From: an uncultured Anaeroplasma sp. | GTDB taxonomy: Bacteria; Bacillota_I; Bacilli_A; Acholeplasmatales; Anaeroplasmataceae | Direction of reading: 5' to 3' | Length of the DNA stretch: 41,079 bases | NCBI GenBank assembly: GCA_934216145.1 | Contig: CAKQBG010000011.1 | Coordinates: forward strand, 1 to 41,079 | In this document: positions 10,601 to 19,058 of the stretch, in pieces | Layout of the letters: each line of letters opens with the position of its first letter | Position numbering within the stretch: position 1 is the stretch's first letter | Notes under the pieces: model-generated | What the model was told of the DNA's origin: nothing | Seen by the model: only the letters and a program-made list of their open reading frames with translations | Database searches by the model: none | Made by a program: the position numbers and the translations under genes

Positions 10601-12670
10601 TCATATGAATTTGCGTTTAATATCATTGATAGCCAAAAGCATATTGAAATGGTTGGTATTGAAAAGGGCGAATATATTGTTTTAGATAATCAAAATGAAA
10701 AATATAAAATTAAATTTGATGGCTTTAATAATGCAGTAGTATATGAATTTGATGAGAATGGTGATCTTAAGCTTCTTGATGATGCAGCAACTTATTCTTC
10801 AGATAATGAAGATTTAGGTTATGTAGTTAAATTTAAGAATGGCAATGATGTTGTATCTATTGCTGGTAACCTATTTACTTATGGTTCTAGTAGTAGTGAG
10901 ACTGTTGTTTATTTCATTATTTCTCATACTGATGTTATGCATCAATATGTTGATGATGAGGATTGGTCAATTCTTGATTTAGACCAATATGGTAATGCTA
11001 AACTATATACAAAAAATGGTTCAGTTGAAAATGGTATTTATAGAATTATTTCAGATGATTTATTATTTTATTTAGATTCAAATCAAGCAAATCCAATCTT
11101 ATATTCATATGATCTATATACTGGAAATGTAGTTAAGAACGTTTATGATGAGCATGGTTATTTTACAAATGATTTTGATTCATTAGTATTCTATTCATAT
11201 GGTGTGGTAACATCTAATAATTCAGAGGTTTACTATACAATTGATAAGTATGAGAGTGTAACATTATATACATTTGATCCATATAATAAGGATGCAAATG
11301 ATTATGGCTTTGTTGAAAGTGAATTTGGTACACTAGATTCAATAAAGTCATATGAAGGAAAGGATTATTATTTATCTGATGGTATTTCTATTCCATTTGA
11401 TAGATCTGATGCTAATAAGAATTTATATCCACTTTTACAAGATGGTAGTGATCCATTACACTTTGGTACATTAAACTTCACTCCAACTGGAAAGGAATTT
11501 AATGTAACTGGTAGAATTAGAATTGGTAATGATTCATATTCTTGTACAGTTGTTAGAGAAGCTGTTAAGAATGATAAGGATGAGGTAACAGGCTATAAGT
11601 CATATGTTATGGTTAATAATTATAAGCTTGATGTAAGTCTAACATATGGTATGCAGGAAGATGGCGATAGTAGTGCTACATATGAGGTAACAGGCTTAAC
11701 ATTTGTTGATAATTATAAGAGTAGTGATTATTTAAGTCTTCTTGAATTGTTATATGATTATACTCAACAGGATTATTCTAATTACGTTAAAAATACATAT
11801 GGTGGTATAACATTCTATGATGAAATTTCTGAAACTGGTAAAGCTATTAGATCTTATGTATCTTCAGATTTAGCACTTGATTATGTAACTGATTCTTTAG
11901 GTAATTATTTAACATTTGAAGAAGCAGAATATACAGTTGTTTCTATGAATGGTTCTTCTGTATTTATTGTTTCAACAAAGGGAAAAGATAATCAAAAATA
12001 TAATTTATATTTATCTGCTTCATATTTCACTAAGCCTTCTAAGGCTTATGGTATTAATGTTACATTAGTAACAAGAACATTTGAAAAAGAAACTACAAAT
12101 GGTTATAAGGTTGAAGTTGAAGAGATTGTATCAATTAATGGTAACACTACAGTTGAAGGCAATGAGAACATTGGTGGAATTGCAGGAGTTAATCTTGCTA
12201 AGAAGGATGCTGATGGTAAATATAATGATATTTCTATAAATGATTCTTATACTGATTCTTTAGGTAACTATTATGTAATTAGTAGAGAATTTAAAGAAGA
12301 AACAAATGGTTCTGGTGAAACAGTTTCTAAATTAGTTGGTACTAAGTATTATAAGATTGATGTTACAGTTGATGAAACAACTGAAAATGATAGAGCTCCA
12401 ATGTATACAGATGTTGCAGTTACAGAGGTTGATGTTAATACATATTATGATGCTGATGCTTCAAATTATCTTGATGTAACAGCTCTTGATAATAAATTAA
12501 TGCAATTTGTATATAAAGGTTCTTTAATTAGTGTTAGCTCATATACATATGATGCTGCTACAAAGACATATACTATTGTTTCAAAATTAACTAATGAAAC
12601 AAAGACATATACAGTTGTTATTGGTGAAGATGGAGTACCTACTATCACTGTAGTATCTCAAGCTAATTAA
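7694..12670 (+). CDS. Giant InlB-repeat surface lipoprotein
   Basis: 1658 residues. I chose ATG 7694 because AAAGGAAGG lies just upstream and the protein then begins with a clean lipoprotein signal (lipobox LTSC, Cys26). An in-frame TTG at 7667 would add nine basic residues and has no ribosome site. Two InlB B-repeats (about 30-165, markers GYVFSGWY and FAGWY) and a diverged third (about 230-325, marker IVGWAR) lie at the N-terminus. The remaining roughly 1300 residues are acidic and very rich in Tyr, Asp, Asn, Ser and Thr, with repeated short beta-strand-like units of the type GTYT or GxYxI. I recognise no catalytic motif. The protein probably forms an extended beta-rich stalk or adhesin. 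It is the last gene before a strong terminator and so probably closes the VWA operon. Confidence 0.82.
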   Translation: MKKLKRGLVSLFVGTSLATGFMLTSCGNNGVKVDFNIDGEITSDSKYVTAGENVSLPTLTKEGYVFSGWYDNPECTGSPVESLVASANVTLYAKWLKAQKVNLNLNGATLSTNSIFVAVGEKLSTVVSGLTPTKTGLEFAGWYLNGKLLTNNDIMPDSDVTLEAKFNQEYTVEYYASKVGSSSEYELYSSETKKALVGSTVSAEDELDGFKLSTSESNVKSITISENKDSNVLKLYFDRESYEINFKSNYPVDDSEEETVKKNYVYGQKINFPTSFTCDGYEIVGWARSATGRIAYYVNNIDNNVYNSDGTEESTSYLVERSGDLYAVWQKAYTDLRGGSDEIYILDVNNKKSIYLKRDGIYFKGKLDTENNSFNFYNESTGDYIISGKIINDENFLYADDETKGIQFKKYDTSTGESSDSVFIQLDEFDGIKYTTKNEDGSSNVSSGTYTISNYVYEATFTSGPLAGKTVQFQVGYVDNVACFLERNEDEVALGVLPVYQLVDYKLSPSTFNIALDGYSGTTFNNTDYNYLLYTDEDTNEEYVFLYSGQTLAYSFKFVEVDGKKALVLYNSSSQFEATVDNTTISLDGCYTATITTGSTTKTGVYNLEQTAFGDCILDIKVSDDEFYRYIVNANENESGDISYDLASVSVDYKEYYYLNKDNIYQAPLFVLDSNNTATMYGYTNQETFVKVTSGTYTYDSKTEMYSYTATQSYAEGIDAISELMNLNDIKSVKFKVTTTDNGNATYWYSYVTKSDKEVNLVEKYSFTGNDSSKYVQFVGNKMEYFDGEKLVEVEYQEDESLGITAFLISDDKVLYFYYNEDGTVTFCQYPTTLYLYVDNNANKDVTLSTDKFGVETYSYLDGDNTVSVKGSSSQTGDISLAGYNIYEFTSEDKSVKFKYIIASSSSTYYFLQYNEDFNGTYSYTNNSVSITLDGFGMYALVSTSQGNDTYGYYISKDGDTYQIILTNSSYEFAFNIIDSQKHIEMVGIEKGEYIVLDNQNEKYKIKFDGFNNAVVYEFDENGDLKLLDDAATYSSDNEDLGYVVKFKNGNDVVSIAGNLFTYGSSSSETVVYFIISHTDVMHQYVDDEDWSILDLDQYGNAKLYTKNGSVENGIYRIISDDLLFYLDSNQANPILYSYDLYTGNVVKNVYDEHGYFTNDFDSLVFYSYGVVTSNNSEVYYTIDKYESVTLYTFDPYNKDANDYGFVESEFGTLDSIKSYEGKDYYLSDGISIPFDRSDANKNLYPLLQDGSDPLHFGTLNFTPTGKEFNVTGRIRIGNDSYSCTVVREAVKNDKDEVTGYKSYVMVNNYKLDVSLTYGMQEDGDSSATYEVTGLTFVDNYKSSDYLSLLELLYDYTQQDYSNYVKNTYGGITFYDEISETGKAIRSYVSSDLALDYVTDSLGNYLTFEEAEYTVVSMNGSSVFIVSTKGKDNQKYNLYLSASYFTKPSKAYGINVTLVTRTFEKETTNGYKVEVEEIVSINGNTTVEGNENIGGIAGVNLAKKDADGKYNDISINDSYTDSLGNYYVISREFKEETNGSGETVSKLVGTKYYKIDVTVDETTENDRAPMYTDVAVTEVDVNTYYDADASNYLDVTALDNKLMQFVYKGSLISVSSYTYDAATKTYTIVSKLTNETKTYTVVIGEDGVPTITVVSQAN

Positions 12671-12725
12671 TATTAATTTCTTATTTTAGAAATAGATTTT
12701 AATAATTTAAATTTGCTACCCCGTT

Positions 12726-12769
12726 AAAGGATATGTAGTCTATTTATTTAGACTATGTATCCTTTTTTT
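12726..12769 (+). terminator. Intrinsic terminator of the VWA/lipoprotein operon
   Basis: A stem of about 16 pairs (two G-T wobbles) links AAAGGATATGTAGTCTA with TAGACTATGTATCCTTT around a short loop and is followed by seven T residues. It lies 55 bases after the giant lipoprotein stop codon. Confidence 0.85.
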
Positions 12770-12860
12770 GTTTTTTATTTCTATTATATATAAAATACAA
12801 AACTATGTAAAAAAATGAAAAAAACAACTTATTTTATTGTTTAAATTGAAAATTTATATA

Positions 12861-12889
12861 AAAATAAAAAAGCCCCTATAAGGCTTTTT
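12861..12889 (-). terminator. Intrinsic terminator for the glycosyltransferase operon
   Basis: AAAAAGCC pairs with GGCTTTTT around a seven-base loop. Read on the minus strand, the stem is followed by TTTTTTATTTT. It starts ten bases after the glycosyltransferase stop codon. Its T-run on the other strand is also usable, so it may act in both directions. Confidence 0.75.
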
Positions 12890-12898
12890 ATTAAAATA

Positions 12899-13840
12899 TT
12901 AATATTTGTTATGTTTAATTGAATATCTAAGAAGTCTTCTTAAAAAAGGAGGCATACTATTAAAAACCTCCTTTTTATTTAAGAGATCCTTTTTAGCTTT
13001 TTTATCAGTTTTATAATTTATTACAAGATTAATATAATCCTTTTGTTTTTGATTAGTCATTTGATCATAAAAGGCATTATAAAATTCTTGTGCTGTTTTA
13101 CTATGATTATTTTTAAACTCAACATTCTTTATAAAATTAATTGCTCGTTTAAGTGACGCTATATTAAAGCCTGCTGGACCAAAGCAATTATTTTCATGAC
13201 AACGATAGTTAATATGAGGAATAGGATCATATATTTCTTTACCAAAGGCACAGCATATTAATTGAATCATCCAATCATGATAGCGATAACCAAATTCACC
13301 AAGTGATAACATCATATCTAAAGCCTTTTGATTAAATACACAAGTACATCCTCTAATATCGTTAGAATTAAGAGAATTTATAAATGAATCAGAGCCTTTT
13401 TTAAATTTAGTTCTTTTTGATTTTTTACTATAAACCTTGTTGTTTTTATCCATAGAACGGAAGCTACACCAATAAACTAAAGGTATAGAATTATCTTCTT
13501 TTTCTAAAGTTTTAACACCATAATAAATTTTATTGTCATCCCAAATATCATCTTGATCTGACCAAGCATAATAATCTGATTTATAAGCATTTTCCATTAA
13601 TTTATGAAAGCTTCTAGCAAATCCTACATTAGGCTCAATAATAAGCTTATTTATTTTTCCATTTTCCTTATATTCCTTAAGAATATTAGGAGTATTATCC
13701 TTACTACCATCATCTCTAGCTACAATTGTTTTTGTTATACCCCTTTGAGCTATTAAAGAATCTAATAATGGCTTAAGATATTTTTCACCATTATATGTTG
13801 ATAGCATAATACACACTGTTTTATTTTCTAAATTTTCCAT
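12899..13840 (-). CDS. Family 2 (GT-A) glycosyltransferase
   Basis: 313 residues. The N-terminus carries the GT2 nucleotide-sugar fold signature: MLSTYNGEKYL at about 12-22, then ARDDGSKDNT near 40-50. WSDQDDIWDDNK near 93-104 supplies the acidic DxD-type metal site and resembles rhamnosyl- and similar sugar transferases acting on cell-wall or capsular polymers. No membrane helix is evident, so it probably works at the inner face of the membrane. It begins with AGGTGATGTT before ATG, 20 bases after the flippase-like gene, so the two form an operon. The pairing suggests a sugar added to a lipid or membrane-linked acceptor; the exact sugar cannot be read from sequence. Confidence 0.85.
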   Translation of the reverse strand: MENLENKTVCIMLSTYNGEKYLKPLLDSLIAQRGITKTIVARDDGSKDNTPNILKEYKENGKINKLIIEPNVGFARSFHKLMENAYKSDYYAWSDQDDIWDDNKIYYGVKTLEKEDNSIPLVYWCSFRSMDKNNKVYSKKSKRTKFKKGSDSFINSLNSNDIRGCTCVFNQKALDMMLSLGEFGYRYHDWMIQLICCAFGKEIYDPIPHINYRCHENNCFGPAGFNIASLKRAINFIKNVEFKNNHSKTAQEFYNAFYDQMTNQKQKDYINLVINYKTDKKAKKDLLNKKEVFNSMPPFLRRLLRYSIKHNKY

Positions 13841-13860
13841 AACATCACCTAAAAATAAAA

Positions 13861-15057
13861 TTAAGCTAATCCTTGTTTTTTATTTCTTTTTGTTCTAACA
13901 ATTTCTCTACAAAATTCATAGAATAATAATACTACTCCAATAATTATATAAGAGTAGAATGTGAAGAATCTAAATGCAAAAATAACCCATGTTGAAACAT
14001 TAGCTGAAATTCCAGAGAATGCAGCTGCCAGTGTAACCTCAAAGGCGCCACCATTACCAGGTGTTGGAATAACTGCCGCACTAAAGTGAGCATAAACATA
14101 TAATGACATTACATTGAATAATGAAGCTAATGTAATTGAATCACCAGTGAATGAGATTAAAATGAAGAATGGAAGAACTATTGTTAATAAAGGCTCTAAT
14201 AGACTTAAAATAATTAATAAAATGAAGCTTAAAGGCTTTGTACACATTAGTTTAACAGAATTGACAAAATCGTCAACACCCTTATTAGCTTTTTCAATCA
14301 TTTTATCTTTATCTTTAACAATATGAAGCTTATGTCCAACTCTAAGAAAAAATCTAACAATAGCTCCTGTTAGCTTTGGAAAGAATATAAAGCTTAAAGT
14401 TAATAAAGGTAATGATAAAATCATACCTAATCCAACCCAAGCAAATACCTGAAGTGTTGTTCTACCTGCAGGGTCAGCTATAGATGAAAGAGAACTACTG
14501 CCAGCAATCATAAAGAAACCACCAACAAATACCCAGGCAAACATTTGTACAAAAAATCTTGTAATAACAATTGCGGTTGAATCAGCTATTGAATAGCCTT
14601 TTTTAGATAAGTAAATAATTTGCATTGGCTGTCCACCAGTAGAAGAAGGAGTAATATTATCATAAAATTTACCTAGCATAGCTGCTTTGAAGCTTATTCT
14701 TAGTTTAGCTTTGCCTGTAGCTGTTTTAGTAATTACATAATATTTTAATCCATCAGTCATCATATATAGTATTAATACTCCTATTGCTAGTAGGAACATC
14801 CAGCCATTCATATCTCTAATAGCCTCTGAAAGACTTTTAATACCACCATTATCTTTGTTAAATTCATTAGTTAATGCGAATAAAAACCAAATACCTACAC
14901 CACAAATTATTATTAGAAAAATAATATTAAATAGTATTTTTTTATTAGATTTAAGTTTTTTATTTTCTACTTTTTGATCTATTTCATTATTAGAAGTATT
15001 ATCTATTTTTTCTTCATTATTATCTTGAGAATTATTATTAATATTTACTTGTCCCAT
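13861..15057 (-). CDS. MprF-flippase-like / AglD2-type integral membrane protein
   Basis: 398 residues with an acidic Asn-rich cytoplasmic N-tail (1-40) and about eight predicted membrane helices. PSSTGGQPMQIIYLSKKGYS and, later, VIPTPGNGGAFEV are hallmarks of the lysylphosphatidylglycerol synthase membrane-domain family (LPG_synthase_TM, UPF0104). The aminoacyl-transferase domain of true MprF is absent, so it should not be called a lysyl-PG synthase. Stand-alone members often sit beside glycosyltransferases and are thought to move or bind lipid-linked substrates. It starts with GAAGGAGGAATT before ATG and has its own upstream promoter. Confidence 0.85.
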   Translation of the reverse strand: MGQVNINNNSQDNNEEKIDNTSNNEIDQKVENKKLKSNKKILFNIIFLIIICGVGIWFLFALTNEFNKDNGGIKSLSEAIRDMNGWMFLLAIGVLILYMMTDGLKYYVITKTATGKAKLRISFKAAMLGKFYDNITPSSTGGQPMQIIYLSKKGYSIADSTAIVITRFFVQMFAWVFVGGFFMIAGSSSLSSIADPAGRTTLQVFAWVGLGMILSLPLLTLSFIFFPKLTGAIVRFFLRVGHKLHIVKDKDKMIEKANKGVDDFVNSVKLMCTKPLSFILLIILSLLEPLLTIVLPFFILISFTGDSITLASLFNVMSLYVYAHFSAAVIPTPGNGGAFEVTLAAAFSGISANVSTWVIFAFRFFTFYSYIIIGVVLLFYEFCREIVRTKRNKKQGLA

Positions 15058-15099
15058 AATTCCTCCTTCTTTATATTTACGATATAAATACTATCTTTA

Positions 15100-15128
15100 A
15101 TTGTATCATATCATAATATATTTTTCTA
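15100..15128 (-). promoter_or_regulatory. Sigma-A promoter of the flippase/glycosyltransferase operon
   Basis: On the minus strand TAGAAA is followed after 17 bases by TACAAT with an upstream TGA, an extended -10. It lies about 40 bases before the ATG at 15057. Confidence 0.55.
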
Positions 15129-15190
15129 TTAAAATTGTTTAAATTTTATAACTAAATTATATAGTATTGTACTTGAAAAAAATATCAAAT

Positions 15191-15221
15191 AAAAACGACT
15201 ATAAATTTTCATTTATAGTCG
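15191..15221 (-). terminator. Intrinsic terminator of the M60 peptidase gene
   Basis: A perfect ten-base-pair stem, CGACTATAAA with TTTATAGTCG, encloses a six-base loop. On the minus strand it is followed by TTTTTATTTG. It lies eight bases beyond the peptidase stop codon. Confidence 0.85.
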
Positions 15222-15228
15222 AAGTCTT

Positions 15229-18200
15229 TTATATTATAAAATAATCAATAGTAATAGGCTTATCTAATATTTCTATTGTTATTTCAGTATTATCATCTAG
15301 CTCTAGATAATAATAATCATCAAATGTAATAATATTTTCATTACCATTAATAATTAATTTTATTTTAGATTTTCCTTGAGTTTTCATACCAAAGCAATTA
15401 TTAATAGTATTAATTTTTATAGTACCAATACCACTAATAGAATAGCCAAAGGTAGAAAATGAACTTTCACTTTTGAATTCTTGATTATTCTTTACATAGT
15501 AGTTAGCTCTATAAGGAGATATTATTTTTCCGGATAATCCCATATTTATTTCAGATATAGCAATATAACGATGACTTGAGGTATCAGTTATAACAAGCTT
15601 ATAATATCTAATTTTTGTTTTTTTAAAGACTAGTTCTAGATTTCTACCACTATAGGATAAATTTGTATATGAACCTATTTCTATTAAATTATCGAGTGTT
15701 TCACCACCATATAATGTAAAAGTAATAGGATTATGCATTTGAGAACCATTATAACCTATTATTTTTAAAGTATCTACCCAATTGCTATTACCTAAATCAA
15801 TTGTTAATTCAAATGGCTCTGATGTTATCATTTTATTACGTATACTATGATAGCTTGTATTAGTATCACCATCTAGTATATTCGCTATATTATATGATGA
15901 ATCCCATTCAGAATAGGCTTCTGTTACAGAAATTATTTTTTGATTAGCTAATGATACATCATTTGTTATATTATAGCTTCTAGGGTAATAATCTTTTGTA
16001 GGAAGTGTTTTATCTTTATTTTGATTATTGTTATATAAATAAGTTGTATTAATAGTAGAAAGACTATTGTAGCCTCCAAATAGTTCAGCAAAGCCATCAT
16101 TGTGGAATGATTGAATAGTCATTCTAAAATAAATATAATCACCTTTTTTAACATTATACTTAAATTGAGTATCATTCATATTGATTGGATTTGTTCTTTT
16201 TGAATCAATAATATCTGAGTATTTTGGAGTATTTAAGCCTAGTTCAAGTAATGTATTACTTCTATTAGATGTTCTAACTGAAATAGTGTATTCTCCATCC
16301 TCTGTCATATATATTTTTCCATAATAAACATATATTTCATTATATTTTATTCCATTAACAAAATGCTTATTTATAGTTTCTACTTTTTTATTTGTATATC
16401 CTGAAAAGTCATTATTATAGGCCTCTTGAATTGTAGTATATATAGTTTTATCATAGGTATATCTTACAGCATCTATTCCACTATATTGTGGTTTTAGCTC
16501 AAATATTATTGTTTCCTCATATTGTTCATTTGTCTCTTTATTTGTTAATTCGATTGTTAGATCTATTTCTCCAGAGTTATTTAAATTATCAGGATTATAT
16601 GTTAAAAGCTTATCATTTAATGTGAGTGTACCATATTGGGGATGTGTAACATTTTTAATTTTATAATCAAAATCACTTGGAAATAATAATGCTTCATCAA
16701 GATTTATTTCTAATAGCTGATTTTGTTCAATTGGATAAGGTAATACAGTAATATTCTTTTCATTGTTAATTACTCTTCCAGTTTGGTATTTAAAGGAAAC
16801 AGGGATAAATAAAGGATAGTCACTATATTTATCTAATAATGAATTACTTACAGTTTGATTTAATAATGAGAAGTAGTAGCTCATATTATAATGTGTTACT
16901 TCACATAGGCTTTCATACCAATTATCAACTCCACCTGCTCCATTTTTATATTGAGCACATTTAATGAAGGTATCAACACCAAAGGTATGAATGATATCTA
17001 CATAGGTATTTAGGCTTGATGTTGTAGTACCAGCTTGAGATTGTGATAATGTTTCATTTAGACTTGTATAAGGATCTAAATATCTATTCCAACCTGATAG
17101 ATTCGGTCTTTTAGCAGATATTTGTGTATAGCTAATATAGGATAAAATACTTAAGGCATTATTAGTAACCTCATCTCCAGGATTAAAGCCATATCTTTGG
17201 AAATGATGGTTATATTCATGAATTGGTCCCCAATCTCCATTAGTTGTGAAGGATTCATAGTTTAGAGCTGTTTTCATCCATGATGGTGGAAGGTTACACC
17301 AGTTTCTACCAACAAAAGCAACAGCGCTCCCTGCTGCTATAAATGGATCATAAATAAAATTTATTCCTAAATCCTTTGTAGATCCTGAAGGGATTTGTCT
17401 ACTTATATTAGATACACTAAGCCAAAATTTTGATATTTGGCATAGGTTATCATAATCTAAATTAGCATAGGCCTTTGGGCCTGAATGCCTAACGCATTTA
17501 TCCCAAACCTCTAAATCGAAGAAGGGTGAGCTTGTATTTTTTAATCTTTCAAATTCCTCTTTTGTTGTAAGACCATAAATAAAATGACAGTATTCTAAAG
17601 CCCCACTAATTGTGATTGTAAAATCAACAGGATTTATAGGTGTCACATAGATAGGACCTCCTAAGAAGGTACCAACATATGTTGTTTCCCCATTTGCGAG
17701 CATTTCATTTCCTAATAGTGGCATTCTTGAAAAATCATTACGAGTTTGCCATATATTATTAAGCTCATTATTTTGAGAATATTGTCCCATTTCTATTTTA
17801 ACTCCACCAGTTTTTTCTAAATCCTCTTTTGATAATTCAATTTTTATGACCTCTCCAGCTGGGGCGTATAGTCCTGTTATATGATTTCCTCTAGAACGAG
17901 AGGAAATAGATATTTCTTTTATAACTGCTTTTTCATCATCACTAGGTGTACCATAATAATTATTGTTAGAAGTAGTATGCTTATAGAATTTTCTTTCTAA
18001 TAAAGTATCATCTAAATATAGATTACCAAATTCATCCATTTTATTATAGGTAGAATCACTTGCTTTTAGATAATTTGATTCTGCTATTAAGGCTTTCTTT
18101 AAATCCTCAGTAATATTTGAAATACTAGTTCCATAGGTTGGATAGATATTTCCCTCATCACTCTCTATAGGAATTGTTCTATCAACAGTACTTAAAAGCT

Positions 18201-18399
18201 TGAATGATTGACCTATTTTTAGATCACTTCCAGTAAAGCTTACTTCAGTTGTGTTTTCTTCAGGTGTGGTTGTATTAGAAGTAGCTTGACTAATACTAGA
18301 ACTATTACTAGTATTAGAACTATTAGTAATATTAATCTGACAGGATACAAGAGACAATCCTGTTAGGGATAATAGAATAAATGATATTATTTTTTTCAT
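15229..18399 (-). CDS. Peptidase M60 family secreted metalloprotease lipoprotein
   Basis: 1056 residues with lipobox LVSC (Cys20), then a Ser/Thr/Asn-rich linker. The zinc site is HEYNH at 394-398 with Glu410 in GDEVTNN, which fits the M60/enhancin pattern HExxH(x8-24)E; this family includes mucin-cleaving enzymes of gut and mucosal bacteria. A beta-sandwich of unclear type follows (about 560-640), then a PA14-like segment (about 650-790) and a discoidin/F5-8C carbohydrate-binding-like domain (about 815-955, LDGDTNTSYHS). A small beta-rich tail ends the protein. It has an AGGAGG-class site (GGAGGAATACTT) before ATG. It is flanked by its own promoter and terminator, so it is probably transcribed alone. 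Host-glycoprotein degradation is inferred from the family. Confidence 0.9.
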   Translation of the reverse strand: MKKIISFILLSLTGLSLVSCQINITNSSNTSNSSSISQATSNTTTPEENTTEVSFTGSDLKIGQSFKLLSTVDRTIPIESDEGNIYPTYGTSISNITEDLKKALIAESNYLKASDSTYNKMDEFGNLYLDDTLLERKFYKHTTSNNNYYGTPSDDEKAVIKEISISSRSRGNHITGLYAPAGEVIKIELSKEDLEKTGGVKIEMGQYSQNNELNNIWQTRNDFSRMPLLGNEMLANGETTYVGTFLGGPIYVTPINPVDFTITISGALEYCHFIYGLTTKEEFERLKNTSSPFFDLEVWDKCVRHSGPKAYANLDYDNLCQISKFWLSVSNISRQIPSGSTKDLGINFIYDPFIAAGSAVAFVGRNWCNLPPSWMKTALNYESFTTNGDWGPIHEYNHHFQRYGFNPGDEVTNNALSILSYISYTQISAKRPNLSGWNRYLDPYTSLNETLSQSQAGTTTSSLNTYVDIIHTFGVDTFIKCAQYKNGAGGVDNWYESLCEVTHYNMSYYFSLLNQTVSNSLLDKYSDYPLFIPVSFKYQTGRVINNEKNITVLPYPIEQNQLLEINLDEALLFPSDFDYKIKNVTHPQYGTLTLNDKLLTYNPDNLNNSGEIDLTIELTNKETNEQYEETIIFELKPQYSGIDAVRYTYDKTIYTTIQEAYNNDFSGYTNKKVETINKHFVNGIKYNEIYVYYGKIYMTEDGEYTISVRTSNRSNTLLELGLNTPKYSDIIDSKRTNPINMNDTQFKYNVKKGDYIYFRMTIQSFHNDGFAELFGGYNSLSTINTTYLYNNNQNKDKTLPTKDYYPRSYNITNDVSLANQKIISVTEAYSEWDSSYNIANILDGDTNTSYHSIRNKMITSEPFELTIDLGNSNWVDTLKIIGYNGSQMHNPITFTLYGGETLDNLIEIGSYTNLSYSGRNLELVFKKTKIRYYKLVITDTSSHRYIAISEINMGLSGKIISPYRANYYVKNNQEFKSESSFSTFGYSISGIGTIKINTINNCFGMKTQGKSKIKLIINGNENIITFDDYYYLELDDNTEITIEILDKPITIDYFII

Positions 18400-18420
18400 A
18401 AGTATTCCTCCGGCAAAAGA

Positions 18421-18429
18421 ATTATATCA
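18421..18429 (-). promoter_or_regulatory. Extended -10 promoter of the M60 peptidase
   Basis: On the minus strand this reads TGATATAAT, a perfect extended -10. No convincing -35 lies 17 bases upstream (TTTTAT). The start codon is only 22 bases downstream, so the expected RNA leader is about 15 bases. Confidence 0.6.
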
Positions 18430-18454
18430 TATTAAATTTTAAAATAAAATTTTA

Positions 18455-18482
18455 TTAGAAAAAAATTATATTGTATTATAAT
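18455..18482 (+). promoter_or_regulatory. Probable promoter of the chromate transporter pair
   Basis: TTAGAA is followed after 16 bases by TATAAT. The -10 ends six bases before the ribosome site TGGGGAGG (18488-18495), so the leader would be extremely short. It is back-to-back with the M60 promoter in a 100-base divergent region. Confidence 0.45.
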
Positions 18483-18500
18483 ATTGATGGGGAGGCTTAT

Positions 18501-19058
18501 ATGAGAGATTTATTAGATTTATTTTTAATATTTTTTAAATTAGGTTTATTTACTTTTGGTGGTGGATATGCAATGATACCTACTATTAAGGAAATAATTA
18601 TAGAAAAGAAAAAATGGATAACTGAAGATGAACTATTAGATATAATAGCTATAAGTGAATCAACTCCAGGACCTATCGCGGTGAATCTTGCGACATACAT
18701 TGGTTATACTAAAAAAGGTGTTTTAGGTAGTGTTATTTCAACGCTAGGTGTTACTTTACCATCTTTGATAATTATTTATCTTATATCCTTGTTTTTTAAG
18801 CAATTTATGGAGTTTACTTATGTTTTATATGCATTTAAAGGAATTAAATGTGCAGTAGCAGTGTTAATTATATTTGCAGGAATAGATATGCTTAAAAAAA
18901 TAAAGAAAAGTATATTTAATTATGTAGTATTTGTTATTATTTTTTTATTAATGATTTTGTTTGAATTATTTGGAGGAATTTCTTCTATTTTTTTAATATT
19001 AATTGGCGGAATAATTGGTATTATGATTACTGCTTTAAGTAAGAGGAAAGAAATATGA
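18501..19058 (+). CDS. chrA: Chromate transporter, N-terminal-type half (short CHR family)
   Basis: 185 residues from ATG 18501, chosen because TGGGGAGG precedes it at the right distance; an upstream in-frame TTG at 18471 overlaps the promoter. About five membrane helices are predicted. The family signatures FGGGYAMIP and ESTPGPIAVNLATYIG are intact. Single-domain CHR proteins are encoded as adjacent pairs that together match a full-length ChrA. The family exports chromate in proton-coupled fashion, but many members may move other anions. The stop codon TGA overlaps the start of the second half (ATGA), so translation is coupled. This overlap also shows that TGA is a stop codon in this genome. 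Confidence 0.88.
   Translation: MRDLLDLFLIFFKLGLFTFGGGYAMIPTIKEIIIEKKKWITEDELLDIIAISESTPGPIAVNLATYIGYTKKGVLGSVISTLGVTLPSLIIIYLISLFFKQFMEFTYVLYAFKGIKCAVAVLIIFAGIDMLKKIKKSIFNYVVFVIIFLLMILFELFGGISSIFLILIGGIIGIMITALSKRKEI

Noticed and set aside
13861..15057. Annotation as MprF lysylphosphatidylglycerol synthase
   Set aside because: Only the flippase-like membrane domain is present; the C-terminal aminoacyl-transferase domain is absent.
19056..19058. Possible UGA-as-tryptophan code, suggested by the mycoplasma-like composition
   Set aside because: TGA ends genes at 19056-19058 and 40679-40681 inside ATGA overlaps, and tryptophan is encoded by TGG in conserved proteins.
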